Source: Kiritimatiellia bacterium (GTDB lineage Bacteria > Verrucomicrobiota > Kiritimatiellia > SLAD01). From it: DNA of 6,131 nucleotides. Shown piece by piece: positions 1-5,592 of the stretch; position 1 is the stretch's first letter; each line of letters begins with the position of its first letter. Both the position numbers and the translations under genes were made by a program. The stretch spans positions 1 to 6,131 of the forward strand of contig SLCI01000130.1 of the NCBI GenBank assembly GCA_007125875.1, read 5' to 3'. A model generated the notes under the pieces. It was not told the origin of the DNA. It ran no database searches and saw only the letters and a list, made by a program, of their open reading frames with translations.

Positions 1-1907
1 AATTCTTGCACAAACTGATTCACAATCCGGGCGTCATGAACAAAGAGTGTGTTCTCGTCATTGATCTCATTGGCGTTGCGACTCCAGTTGGCTGAGCCGG
101 TGATGACGGTGGGGTTATAGGGAGTATCGGCATCGATCAGCATATACTTGTGGTGAAGCTTGCGGGATTCCCGATCGCGAAAGACGGGCGGCGCATTTCT
201 CCACGGGATGTTGGGGTTCAAATATGATGTTTGAGAGGCTGTGCGGCCTTGCATATTGATATTTGCTGACCACCACTGATTCCAAAAAATCCGCTCAAAT
301 ACACCCTTTAAGACGAAGCCAGTCAGTGCGCCTTCTCCGGCGTCAGGTGATCCCTCCCATTTCTCTTTAATGACGTTTTCCAGTTGGCTGTCAGACCAGG
401 CGAAAATACAGAAGTAGAGCGAAGTTTGCGCATGTTCTTCGACAAAGGAGGTAATTTCATGAATCACATCATAGCCGGGCGAAAATAGAATCCGTACGTC
501 AATGTCCCTCATACGGACATGGTGTGCCGGTTGATCTTGGTGTTTTTCGCTACGAAAACGTGCCATGCGGCTATCCGGTATTTCCGTTTCAGAGCCCCAC
601 ATCTGATTAAACTCGGCGCGATAAATACGTGTCGCCTCAGGAGAGTGCAGTTCGATTAGGTTATTCGAATTGCCTCCGGGCACTCGGGCCATGCGGTTGC
701 GGTACGTCCCGTAAATACCGGTTTCGGTTATATTCATGCTGCCAGTCAAAACCCGGTAATCGTCGATCAAGATAAACTTGTTATGCATTTGCCCGCCTGG
801 ACCGTAGTAGTGATTCGGCGCACGCTCTGCTCCGTTTACTAACAGGTGTCCGCTTTGCTGGCCGTTACCGATGCGCAACGTTTTGTACGGCATGTCGGAT
901 GGATGGCGAGGGAGACCGAATGCCGCTCGGTAGTCAGGGTCAGCAACGGCGAAGATCGGTGAGTTGGCAAAGATGTGTATACTATCGCCCGTACGCAGCT
1001 GGCCATCCAAGCCGCGCAGCATGCGCTCCAAATAGACTCGCATCAATCGATAGCGCTCGTTGCGATCAAGATCCTGTTCCGGTTTTGCATCAATCAGGAG
1101 GCGAATAGGTAGCCCTTCGGCCGCTCGCTCCATAAGCGCATCCACCACCGCCGGCAGGTTGATTTCATACAGCGCCAAATCGATTCGATGGCGCGCCTGA
1201 CGGATGCGATCAATGATGCGTTCTTCTAAATTAATGCGATGATTGGCCAAATTGTTGGGCGAGGCGAACTCTGTCAGGGCCGATTGATTGAAGAACACAT
1301 TGATCGTATTTTCGCCGTGAAAGACTTGGTTCAACTCCTGCTCGGTATAGGCGGGCGGATGTCGAAACCCCGGTGTTCCGTACCCGAAATCATAAAGCAC
1401 CGTGGATTGTGTCCAACTATCAGGATGGCTGCCCGCGGTGTAAGGATAGACGCGCTGCATAGTCGCAAAGCTATCCGAACAGCCGGTGTGCCATTGGTCT
1501 ACTCGGTCAACCAGCTGCCCTTTGCTGTTATACAGGCGCAGCTCCTCTCCCTCATGCGATAGGTAGCCGGAAAGATAACTATTTACCGGTATCCCCACGA
1601 GTTCCCGACGCTGATGTGGACCGAGCAGATAGATTTGGCCAGGCGCAAGGCGCCCAGCAAGGCGGTTCGAAATTGATCCGCTAGCTGTAACGAGGGTCCA
1701 ATCGGTCAGGGAAACATACGCATCACTGGCGTTGTATAGCTCGATCCACTGTTCTTGAGGAGAATGCTCCGTACCCATCCAAGCGATCTCGTGAAAAATT
1801 ACGGTTTGGGCATTAGCCGCATGAGCCCCTAGATAGAGTCCACCCAACCCCACGCTCAATCGAGCCATGAAGCGAATGCGATTTGCTAGTTTTGGTATGA
1901 ATCCCAT
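1..1907 (-). CDS. Secreted lamin-tail domain / phospholipase D-like protein, partial at its C-terminus
   Basis: The reading frame is open from ATG at 1907 to the window edge (635 codons, no stop), so the C-terminus is missing. Residues 1-33 look like a signal peptide: basic start, hydrophobic VGLGGLYLGAHA, and an ANA|QT cleavage site. Residues 34 to about 140 form a lamin-tail domain (EIAWMG, QWIELYN, LTDW, GEELRLYN, VDRVD), with GTPG near 177-180. Two phospholipase D catalytic motifs follow: H375-x-K377-x4-D382 with GSMN at 389-392, and H585-x-K587-x4-D592 with GSAN at 604-607. Paired HxKxxxxD motifs form one active site in this superfamily, which cleaves phosphodiesters in lipids or nucleic acids. 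The second motif, followed by NDEN, resembles the nuclease-like branch. Lamin-tail domains often occur on exported nucleases and may anchor or bind. The substrate is not known. Usual family layout suggests only a short stretch is lost. An internal ATG at 1868 is possible but shortens the signal peptide's basic region. Confidence 0.93.
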   Translation of the reverse strand, partial: MGFIPKLANRIRFMARLSVGLGGLYLGAHAANAQTVIFHEIAWMGTEHSPQEQWIELYNASDAYVSLTDWTLVTASGSISNRLAGRLAPGQIYLLGPHQRRELVGIPVNSYLSGYLSHEGEELRLYNSKGQLVDRVDQWHTGCSDSFATMQRVYPYTAGSHPDSWTQSTVLYDFGYGTPGFRHPPAYTEQELNQVFHGENTINVFFNQSALTEFASPNNLANHRINLEERIIDRIRQARHRIDLALYEINLPAVVDALMERAAEGLPIRLLIDAKPEQDLDRNERYRLMRVYLERMLRGLDGQLRTGDSIHIFANSPIFAVADPDYRAAFGLPRHPSDMPYKTLRIGNGQQSGHLLVNGAERAPNHYYGPGGQMHNKFILIDDYRVLTGSMNITETGIYGTYRNRMARVPGGNSNNLIELHSPEATRIYRAEFNQMWGSETEIPDSRMARFRSEKHQDQPAHHVRMRDIDVRILFSPGYDVIHEITSFVEEHAQTSLYFCIFAWSDSQLENVIKEKWEGSPDAGEGALTGFVLKGVFERIFWNQWWSANINMQGRTASQTSYLNPNIPWRNAPPVFRDRESRKLHHKYMLIDADTPYNPTVITGSANWSRNANEINDENTLFVHDARIVNQFVQE

Positions 1908-1996
1908 TCAGGTCCGTAAGTTATCAACAGGACGCCACTTGATGGAGATTAGAAGAAGATTTGTTATGTGTTAGTACCGTGTGATGATGTAACTGA

Positions 1997-2016
1997 CTTA
2001 TCTGTAACGGGATAAG
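1997..2016. repeat. Inverted repeat over the promoter start region
   Basis: CTTATC (1997-2002) and GATAAG (2011-2016) are perfect inverted arms around 8 bases. They overlap the predicted -10 box and transcription start of the phospholipase D-like gene. Another short pair, ACTCG/CGAGT (2042-2046 and 2051-2055), touches the -35 box. Either could be a repressor operator, but arms of 5-6 bp also arise by chance. Confidence 0.3.
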
Positions 2017-2042
2017 ATAACCTGTTTGCTCGCGATCGTCAA
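2014..2042 (-). promoter_or_regulatory. Sigma-70-type promoter for the lamin-tail/phospholipase D gene
   Basis: On the minus strand TTGACG (2042-2037) and TATCTT (2019-2014) are separated by exactly 17 bases, a good match to housekeeping -35/-10 boxes. Transcription would start near 2007 and leave a leader of about 100 bases before ATG 1907. The leader shows only a weak ribosome binding site (GGA about 9 bases before the ATG). The element lies downstream of the heat-shock operon terminator, so the phospholipase D-like gene is probably transcribed on its own. Confidence 0.6.
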
Positions 2043-2111
2043 CTCGATTGCGAGTGAAAGTTTAGGGGCGCATAAGGGAAGCCATTATTTGGCGAGACTT
2101 GTTAACAGGAA

Positions 2112-2149
2112 GGGAGCAGTCACCTGTGCAAATAGTAGTGACTGCTCCC
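2112..2149 (-). terminator. Stem-loop terminator of the Hsp20 operon
   Basis: GGGAGCAGTCAC (2112-2123) and GTGACTGCTCCC (2138-2149) form a perfect 12-bp stem with a 14-base loop. The stem begins 13 bases after the stop codon of the last small heat-shock gene. Read on the minus strand it is followed by TTCCTGTT, only moderately U-rich, so release may be imperfect. On the plus strand no gene ends upstream of it. Confidence 0.8.
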
Positions 2150-2162
2150 GGTCGTTTTGGGG

Positions 2163-2684
2163 CTAGGTCGTGCTGATTGGAATCAGCTTGCGGCGTTCGC
2201 GTGCCTCAGCTGACTTCGGCAAGGTCACGGTCAATACCCCGTTTCGAAAGCGGGCTTTTGCCTGATCGGTTTCGATGCCCGCAGGAAGCGGAATAGATCG
2301 CCGGAACGAGCCCCATGATCGCTCGATCACGTGATAGTTCGATTCCTTCTCTTCTGCTTCTTGCCGCTTTTCGCCACGGATCGTGAGAAGGTTGTCCGTA
2401 AGCTCGATGTCTAAGTCCTTCTCATCGACACCCGGGATATCCGCCGTCACGCGAACTTCCTTGTCTGACTCTGTCACGTCGATGCTGAATGATCCCAGTG
2501 TATCGCGGGATCGCAAGTCACCCCACAGCTTGGACGTCAGGTTCCCCTCTTTTTCGCCAAAGAACGAATCGAAAAGTTCGTTCATTTCGCGTTGGAGCGT
2601 AACAATCGGGTGATCACTCTGATGTCCGAGGGCAACTTGCTCAGCCGACCGTTTCTTCCGCCATGGAATGAGGTCGCGTACCAT
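2163..2684 (-). CDS. Small heat-shock protein, Hsp20/alpha-crystallin family (third gene of operon)
   Basis: A 173-residue ATP-independent holding chaperone that binds unfolding proteins in the cytoplasm and keeps them refoldable. The N-terminal arm (1-64) includes QREMNELFDSFF, typical of the amphipathic start of class A bacterial small heat-shock proteins. The alpha-crystallin domain spans about 65-156, with ADIPGVDEKDLDIEL, LLTIRGEK and the conserved GVLTVTLP at 149-156. The C-terminal anchor motif I-P-I is at 168-170 and packs against a neighbouring subunit in oligomers. The frame can be extended to GTG at 2693, but that codon lies inside the ribosome binding site, so ATG at 2684 is preferred. 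It is the last of three co-oriented Hsp20 genes and is followed by a strong stem-loop. Confidence 0.96.
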   Translation of the reverse strand: MVRDLIPWRKKRSAEQVALGHQSDHPIVTLQREMNELFDSFFGEKEGNLTSKLWGDLRSRDTLGSFSIDVTESDKEVRVTADIPGVDEKDLDIELTDNLLTIRGEKRQEAEEKESNYHVIERSWGSFRRSIPLPAGIETDQAKARFRNGVLTVTLPKSAEARERRKLIPISTT

Positions 2685-2689
2685 GTTCT

Positions 2690-2698
2690 TCACCTCCC
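2690..2698 (-). promoter_or_regulatory. Ribosome binding site that fixes the start of the third Hsp20 gene
   Basis: Minus-strand GGGAGGTGA is a near-perfect anti-Shine-Dalgarno match, 5 bases before ATG 2684. The alternative start GTG at 2693 is part of this same sequence and cannot be served by it, which removes three residues (M-K-N) from the longest reading. Confidence 0.85.
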
Positions 2699-2717
2699 TT
2701 CTTGCTATGCTTTGAGA

Positions 2718-3125
2718 TTAAACGGTCTCAATATGGATTTTGCGGGGGCGTGCCCGCTCGGCCTTCGGCAGTGTGAGCGTTAGAACGCCATGCTTCATAA
2801 CCGCCTCAATCTTTTCTGCATCGACATCATCGGACAGTGTGAATGATCGCTCGTAAGCCACCGGCTCAAACTCCTGATAGAGCACGTCTTGTTGGGGCTC
2901 ATTCGCATCGGATGCCTGTCCCTTGATGGTTAGCACCTGATTTTCGACGGTAATTTCCACATCCTGTTCCGTCAGGCCGGGCAGATCCGCCACCAGTACC
3001 AAGGCCTCCTGCCGCTCGTATACGTCTGTTGCGGGAGCGGTTACCTGCCTGTTCGTGATCGGTTTTGCTTCGCCCTGAACGGGATGAGTTTCATCCTTTC
3101 GTGACACTGCATGTTTCGTTGTCAT
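2718..3125 (-). CDS. Small heat-shock protein, Hsp20/alpha-crystallin family (second gene of operon)
   Basis: A 135-residue small heat-shock protein. Its N-terminal arm (about 1-30) is short, polar and charged and lacks the usual amphipathic LF-containing helix of its two neighbours. The alpha-crystallin domain runs from about 31 to 120: ALVLVADLPGLTEQDVEITV, VLTIKGQ, and GVLTLTLP at 113-120. The C-terminal anchor I-H-I is at 130-132. The polar arm suggests a different substrate range or a helper role in mixed oligomers with the other two proteins. That is inference from length and composition. GGGAG lies 7 bases before the ATG. It ends 33 bp before the ATG of the third gene and starts 24 bp after the stop of the first. 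Confidence 0.95.
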   Translation of the reverse strand: MTTKHAVSRKDETHPVQGEAKPITNRQVTAPATDVYERQEALVLVADLPGLTEQDVEITVENQVLTIKGQASDANEPQQDVLYQEFEPVAYERSFTLSDDVDAEKIEAVMKHGVLTLTLPKAERARPRKIHIETV

Positions 3126-3149
3126 TTTCTTTCTCCCTTCATATTCAGT

Positions 3150-3587
3150 TTAGCTCTTGATCGCGATTTTACGCGGCTTGGTCGCCTCGCTGCGCGGTAG
3201 CGTTACGGTCAGGATGCCGTGCTGATAGCGAGCCGTGATCTTTTCGTTATCCGCCTCGTAGGGAAGGCGAATCGCACGAGCAAATCGACCGGTTCCTCGC
3301 TCTTGACGATAGATCGCTGAATTCTCGTCAACCGGCTCGGCTGTCCGTTCACCTTCAATCGTCAGTACGTTGCCATTGACGGTTAATTCGAGCTTGTCCG
3401 GGTCCATGCCCGGTATCTCGGCAACAACCCGAATTTCGGACTCATTGCCCGATATATTTACCGCCGGGTAGTCGGCTGCACGATGTAAGCTCGTGTCGAA
3501 CAAGCGATTCATTTGACGCTGCAATCGGTTCAACTCCGTAAAAGGATCGATTCGATTGCTCCACTGGTTACTGATTAATGGCCACAT
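3150..3587 (-). CDS. Small heat-shock protein, Hsp20/alpha-crystallin family (first gene of operon)
   Basis: A 145-residue holding chaperone of usual bacterial Hsp20 length. The N-terminal arm (1-40) holds DPFTELNRLQRQMNRLFD, the amphipathic segment common in class A proteins. The alpha-crystallin domain covers about 41-131 with VVAEIPGMDPDKLELTV, NVLTIEGER, a GRFARAIRLP strand and GILTVTLP at 124-131. The C-terminal anchor I-A-I is at 141-143. The start at 3587 is supported by AGGAGA five bases upstream. It is promoter-proximal in the three-gene operon, behind a sigma-54-like element at 3623-3638. Confidence 0.96.
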   Translation of the reverse strand: MWPLISNQWSNRIDPFTELNRLQRQMNRLFDTSLHRAADYPAVNISGNESEIRVVAEIPGMDPDKLELTVNGNVLTIEGERTAEPVDENSAIYRQERGTGRFARAIRLPYEADNEKITARYQHGILTVTLPRSEATKPRKIAIKS

Positions 3588-3622
3588 GATAATCTCCTTT
3601 CTGGTTTTTTAAGCCATCGATA

Positions 3623-3638
3623 AGCATCTGGTATGCCA
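3623..3638 (-). promoter_or_regulatory. Candidate sigma-54 (RpoN) promoter of the Hsp20 operon
   Basis: On the minus strand TGGCAT-N5-ATGCT places GG and GC exactly 10 bases apart, as in the sigma-54 -24/-12 consensus TGGCAC-N5-TTGCW, with two mismatches in the core. The bases before it (AAAGC) also fit. The predicted start near 3612 gives a 25-base leader with the AGGAGA ribosome binding site well placed. No sigma-32 (CTTGAA/CCCCAT) or CIRCE sequence was seen. The same bases include a short hairpin, CTGG-N4-CCAG, which is an alternative explanation. Confidence 0.5.
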
Positions 3639-3640
3639 GC

Positions 3641-3735
3641 TTTTGTTGATATGCATAAGTTATTTTATAACAGCACTTTAAATATTTTTAATAATTTTAT
3701 TAATGAGACAAATATGCCCAAATCTTTTATTTTTC
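3641..3735. promoter_or_regulatory. A/T-rich upstream region of the Hsp20 operon with palindrome and direct repeats
   Basis: This stretch is far richer in A/T than the rest of the window and is likely bendable DNA. It holds a 16-bp palindrome (TTAATAA-TT-TTATTAA, 3688-3703) centred about 83 bp upstream of the predicted sigma-54 start, and GTTAT-TTT-ATAAC at 3659-3671. The 9-base sequence TGAGACAAA occurs at 3704-3712 and again at 3747-3755, 43 bp apart, about four helical turns. The arrangement would suit activator binding. A sigma-70 start at TATAAA (minus strand, about 3664-3669) is also possible but lacks a good -35 box. Confidence 0.4.
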
Positions 3736-3756
3736 GGGATGTTTGTTGAGACAAAG

Positions 3757-3870
3757 TGACTCTTTTGGTTGCGGCGTCATAGTTCTCTGAAGCGTGCGCC
3801 TTCTCGGGGGGACTCTTGCTCGAATGAGCAAAAAGATCGTCACAGGCAATCCGGGGGGATCTTTTGGGTT
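3757..3870. repeat. Divergent intergenic segment with degenerate repeats and hairpins
   Basis: Part of the 348-bp gene-free region between the Hsp20 operon and the exported protein. Three related blocks occur about 50 bp apart: GACTCTTTTGG near 3758, CGGGGGGACTCTTG at 3805-3818 and CGGGGGGATCTTTTG at 3852-3866. TTGCTC/GAGCAA (3816-3821, 3826-3831) forms a 6-bp hairpin. AAAAGATC/GATCTTTT (3831-3838, 3858-3865) forms an 8-bp inverted repeat with a 19-base loop. No gene was found here. The role is unknown. Confidence 0.35.
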
Positions 3871-3880
3871 AGGACTATGC

Positions 3881-3909
3881 TTGAATTTCGCGTGCCATCT
3901 TGTTAATTT
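3881..3909 (+). promoter_or_regulatory. Weak candidate promoter for the exported-protein pair
   Basis: TTGAAT (3881-3886) is a fair -35 box. At 17 bases spacing the -10 would be TAATTT (3904-3909), a poor match; GTTAAT (3902-3907) fits better but with only 15 bases spacing. It is offered because the divergent gene must have a promoter here and nothing better was seen. Confidence 0.25.
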
Positions 3910-3935
3910 CCAAGCTTTTAGAAAGGACTCGCATA

Positions 3936-4679
3936 ATGAGTAGGCATATCCGATGGGTTTTACTGATAGGTTTGGTTGGTCTGCTGCCGCTTGGCAGTGA
4001 AGGGCGGGCACCAGCACCTCAGCCATTTACGCTCTTGGTCGTGCCCGAGCGGGTCAACTTGGTAATGGCTTCGATGGACATCGTCGATCGGAGGCCGGTT
4101 GCCTTGGTGGCATATCGAACAGTCAGCGGTAGGGATGAGCTGATCTTGCACGGGTGGACCGGTTCGGAGTGGGTGCGGATCTCTATGCAGGATTATGAGG
4201 GGGGATACTTCCTGACCCGAACTCCTCAGCGAATCATTTTGGTTGAGGGCACTGAGCCGCTTCCGATGGACTTGGTCCTTGCTTCCGGTTGGGGGCCGCT
4301 CGTAATGAGTGTTGAGGCGGCCCGCACCGATGAATTTTTGAATAATGTGGGTCAATTGTTCGAATTCAACCGCGCGGAGTGGCGGTGGTTTGCCAACCGC
4401 TACCAATTGGAAGTTGAGGATCGTACGCCTGTCAGTCACCGCGTTTCTTGGTATGATCAGATGAGTGCAGCTCGCCAGCAGCCAGCGCGTAGGGTGGGTG
4501 ATACACCACCGGTTGTGCCGGTACGTCCTGCGCCTGAACCATTGATTGATGAATTGGATGAGGCGCCCGCACCTGTTCCCGTCGCTGCCCCGATGCTGGA
4601 AATGGATCTAGAGGAGGAAGAAGTGATGGACGAGCCGGCCGATCTGGAAGAGCCAGACGAAATGGACGGTATCAAGTAG
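3936..4679 (+). CDS. Exported protein of unknown function with proline-rich acidic tail
   Basis: A 247-residue protein I cannot assign to a named family. Residues 1-25 form a signal peptide or N-terminal anchor (RHIRW then VLLIGLVGLLPLG), so it acts in the envelope or outside. Residues about 30-175 look like a compact mostly-beta domain: FTLLVVPERVNLVMASMDIV, ALVAYRT, DELILHGWTGSEWVRIS, a QRIILVEG strand, then a helical segment rich in aromatics (FEFNRAEWRWFANRYQLEV). From about 180 the sequence is disordered, first proline/valine-rich, then strongly acidic (EMDLEEEEVMDEPADLEEPDEMD). ATG 3936 is chosen because AGGA (3924-3927) precedes it by 8 bases; the longer TTG start at 3900 has no such site. 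A lipoprotein gene follows 15 bp downstream, suggesting an operon. The acidic tail could bind a basic partner or cations. No function is claimed. Confidence 0.85.
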   Translation: MSRHIRWVLLIGLVGLLPLGSEGRAPAPQPFTLLVVPERVNLVMASMDIVDRRPVALVAYRTVSGRDELILHGWTGSEWVRISMQDYEGGYFLTRTPQRIILVEGTEPLPMDLVLASGWGPLVMSVEAARTDEFLNNVGQLFEFNRAEWRWFANRYQLEVEDRTPVSHRVSWYDQMSAARQQPARRVGDTPPVVPVRPAPEPLIDELDEAPAPVPVAAPMLEMDLEEEEVMDEPADLEEPDEMDGIK

Positions 4680-4694
4680 GCGCGGCTATTATTA

Positions 4695-5036
4695 ATGAAG
4701 ACCTTTTTGAAGCGAGCACGGTTGCTCGGAATTAGTGTGTTGATGGCGGGCTGTGTATCCGTCGAAGTTCCTCCACCGCGAACTGGTGGAACGGCCCAAA
4801 CGGATCCGCTAATTGTAGCCCGTATAGGAGATGCCGCATTACTCAGTTGGAATTCAAGCATCAACAATGAGTACACAGTCGTTTATGCCGATGGGCGCCG
4901 CGTTGGCGCGGATTGGCGTCCGTTACCGGGCGCGGTCGGTTTGCGGGGTACGGGGCGCGAAATGCGGATCGAAGACCAGATGCCCGCTGATCGGGATCGC
5001 CATTATCGGCTGATGATTTCACCTGTGCGCCGATAG
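4695..5036 (+). CDS. Small lipoprotein with fibronectin-III-like domain
   Basis: A 113-residue predicted lipoprotein. Basic start (KTFLKRARLL), hydrophobic GISVLMAG, then Cys20 in V-L-M-A-G-C, a slightly unusual lipobox with Met at -3. The residue after Cys is Val rather than Asp, which in proteobacterial rules points to the outer membrane. Residues about 40-113 resemble a single fibronectin-III-like beta-sandwich: LLSWNSS, EYTVVYADG, DWRPLPG, and a closing RHYRLMISP strand. Such modules commonly mediate protein or surface contacts. There is no clear Shine-Dalgarno before ATG 4695, and the gene starts 15 bp after the stop of the exported protein, so it is probably translated from the same message. 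The partner and function are unknown. Confidence 0.82.
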   Translation: MKTFLKRARLLGISVLMAGCVSVEVPPPRTGGTAQTDPLIVARIGDAALLSWNSSINNEYTVVYADGRRVGADWRPLPGAVGLRGTGREMRIEDQMPADRDRHYRLMISPVRR

Positions 5037-5054
5037 CGCGCCGTTCTGTTCAGT

Positions 5055-5426
5055 CTAACCGGCAGCGTGTTCTTGCAACGCGGCGAGTGGCACGTGCTGT
5101 AAAGCGGCTTCGCTGGTTGCTTTGAGAATGGCCGGCGGGGCGACGCCCGCCTCATAGGCTTCAAACCAGCGGGCTGCGCAAACACACCAACGATCACCCG
5201 GCTGTAAGCCTGGAAATCCATATTCTGGGCGTGGTGTGGACAAGTCATTGCCCGTGTTTTTCGAAAATGCCAAGAATTCTTCCGTCACTTCAGCACAGAC
5301 GGCATGGCAGCCAAGATCATCCGCGCCGACATTACAGTGGCCATCCCGATAAAATCCTGTGACCGGATCGTGGCTACAGGGAGATAGCGGTCCGCCGAGT
5401 ACATTCCGTTGTTTGGACTCATTCAT
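5055..5426 (-). CDS. DUF2237 family protein
   Basis: A 123-residue complete member of the DUF2237 family, small bacterial proteins of unknown biochemical function. Recognised from NVLGGPLSPCSHDPVTGFYRDG near the start, HAVCAEVTEEFLAFS, GNDLSTPRPEYGFPGLQPGDRWCVCA (59-84) and the closing EAYEAGVAPPAILKAT. Cysteines at 17, 31, 40, 44, 81 and 83 could bind a metal or form disulfides; this is inference. No signal peptide, so cytoplasmic. The start at 5426 is preferred over the upstream ATG at 5471 because the family begins with MNxSKQxNVLG and AGGA lies 8 bases before it. It converges with the lipoprotein gene, 18 bp between stops, with no strong terminator. An insertion sequence begins about 65 bp upstream of its start. 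Confidence 0.93.
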   Translation of the reverse strand: MNESKQRNVLGGPLSPCSHDPVTGFYRDGHCNVGADDLGCHAVCAEVTEEFLAFSKNTGNDLSTPRPEYGFPGLQPGDRWCVCAARWFEAYEAGVAPPAILKATSEAALQHVPLAALQEHAAG

Positions 5427-5461
5427 TAGGCGAATCCTATCGTTGATGATTGCGCCTGTCC

Positions 5462-5480
5462 AGCGTCTCATATTGACGCT
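5462..5480. repeat. Inverted repeat upstream of the DUF2237 gene
   Basis: AGCGTC (5462-5467) and GACGCT (5475-5480) are perfect 6-bp arms around TCATATT. It lies 36-54 bp upstream of ATG 5426, where an operator or leader hairpin could sit, and just outside the likely insertion sequence end. It has no U-tract. Confidence 0.35.
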
Positions 5481-5492
5481 ACTTGAGCGCGC

Positions 5493-5576
5493 GTTGCGTC
5501 ATAAAAGATGACACCGAAACGGTTGAGGTGGTTTAGCTGTGGAAGAAGGTGTTGCCTCATAATCATGACACCGAAA
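5493..5576. repeat. Two direct repeats at the insertion sequence end, likely transposase binding sites
   Basis: GTTGCGTCATAA (5493-5504) plus ATGACACCGAAA (5508-5519) is repeated as GTTGCCTCATAA (5551-5562) plus ATGACACCGAAA (5565-5576), a shift of 57-58 bp. The last 12 bases are identical. Each copy contains a small dyad, GTCAT-N5-ATGAC in the first and TCAT-N4-ATGA in the second. Repeated subterminal motifs at a transposon end are usually bound by the transposase. This reading is inferred from position next to the transposase gene. Confidence 0.7.
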
Positions 5577-5592
5577 AGATGGAGTCATGAAA

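Noticed and set aside
899..1562. Plus-strand reading frames at 899-1108 and 1239-1562
   Set aside because: They lie opposite the well-supported phospholipase D-like gene and have no recognisable protein features.
2383..2783. Plus-strand reading frames opposite the Hsp20 genes
   Set aside because: Antisense shadows of conserved alpha-crystallin coding sequence.
3588..3640. RNA thermometer (ROSE or fourU type) in the Hsp20 leader
   Set aside because: With the predicted start near 3612 the leader is only about 25 bases, and no sequence pairs convincingly with the AGGAGA site.
3727..4439. Minus-strand reading frames at 3727-4026 and 3960-4439
   Set aside because: Overlap the exported-protein gene and its upstream region in antisense; the plus-strand frame has a signal peptide and a ribosome binding site.
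4457..4876. Minus-strand serine/glycine-rich reading frame
   Set aside because: Low-complexity shadow opposite the acidic tail and the lipoprotein start.
5024..5060. Possible bidirectional terminator between the converging genes
   Set aside because: Only a 4-bp GCGC/GCGC stem with no T-run; too weak to call.
4831..5248. Short frames at 4831-5013 (plus) and 5003-5248 (minus)
   Set aside because: Out-of-frame overlaps with the lipoprotein and DUF2237 genes.
5427..5471. N-terminal extension of the DUF2237 protein from ATG 5471
   Set aside because: Family members begin at the MNxSKQ sequence, and the ribosome binding site fits ATG 5426.
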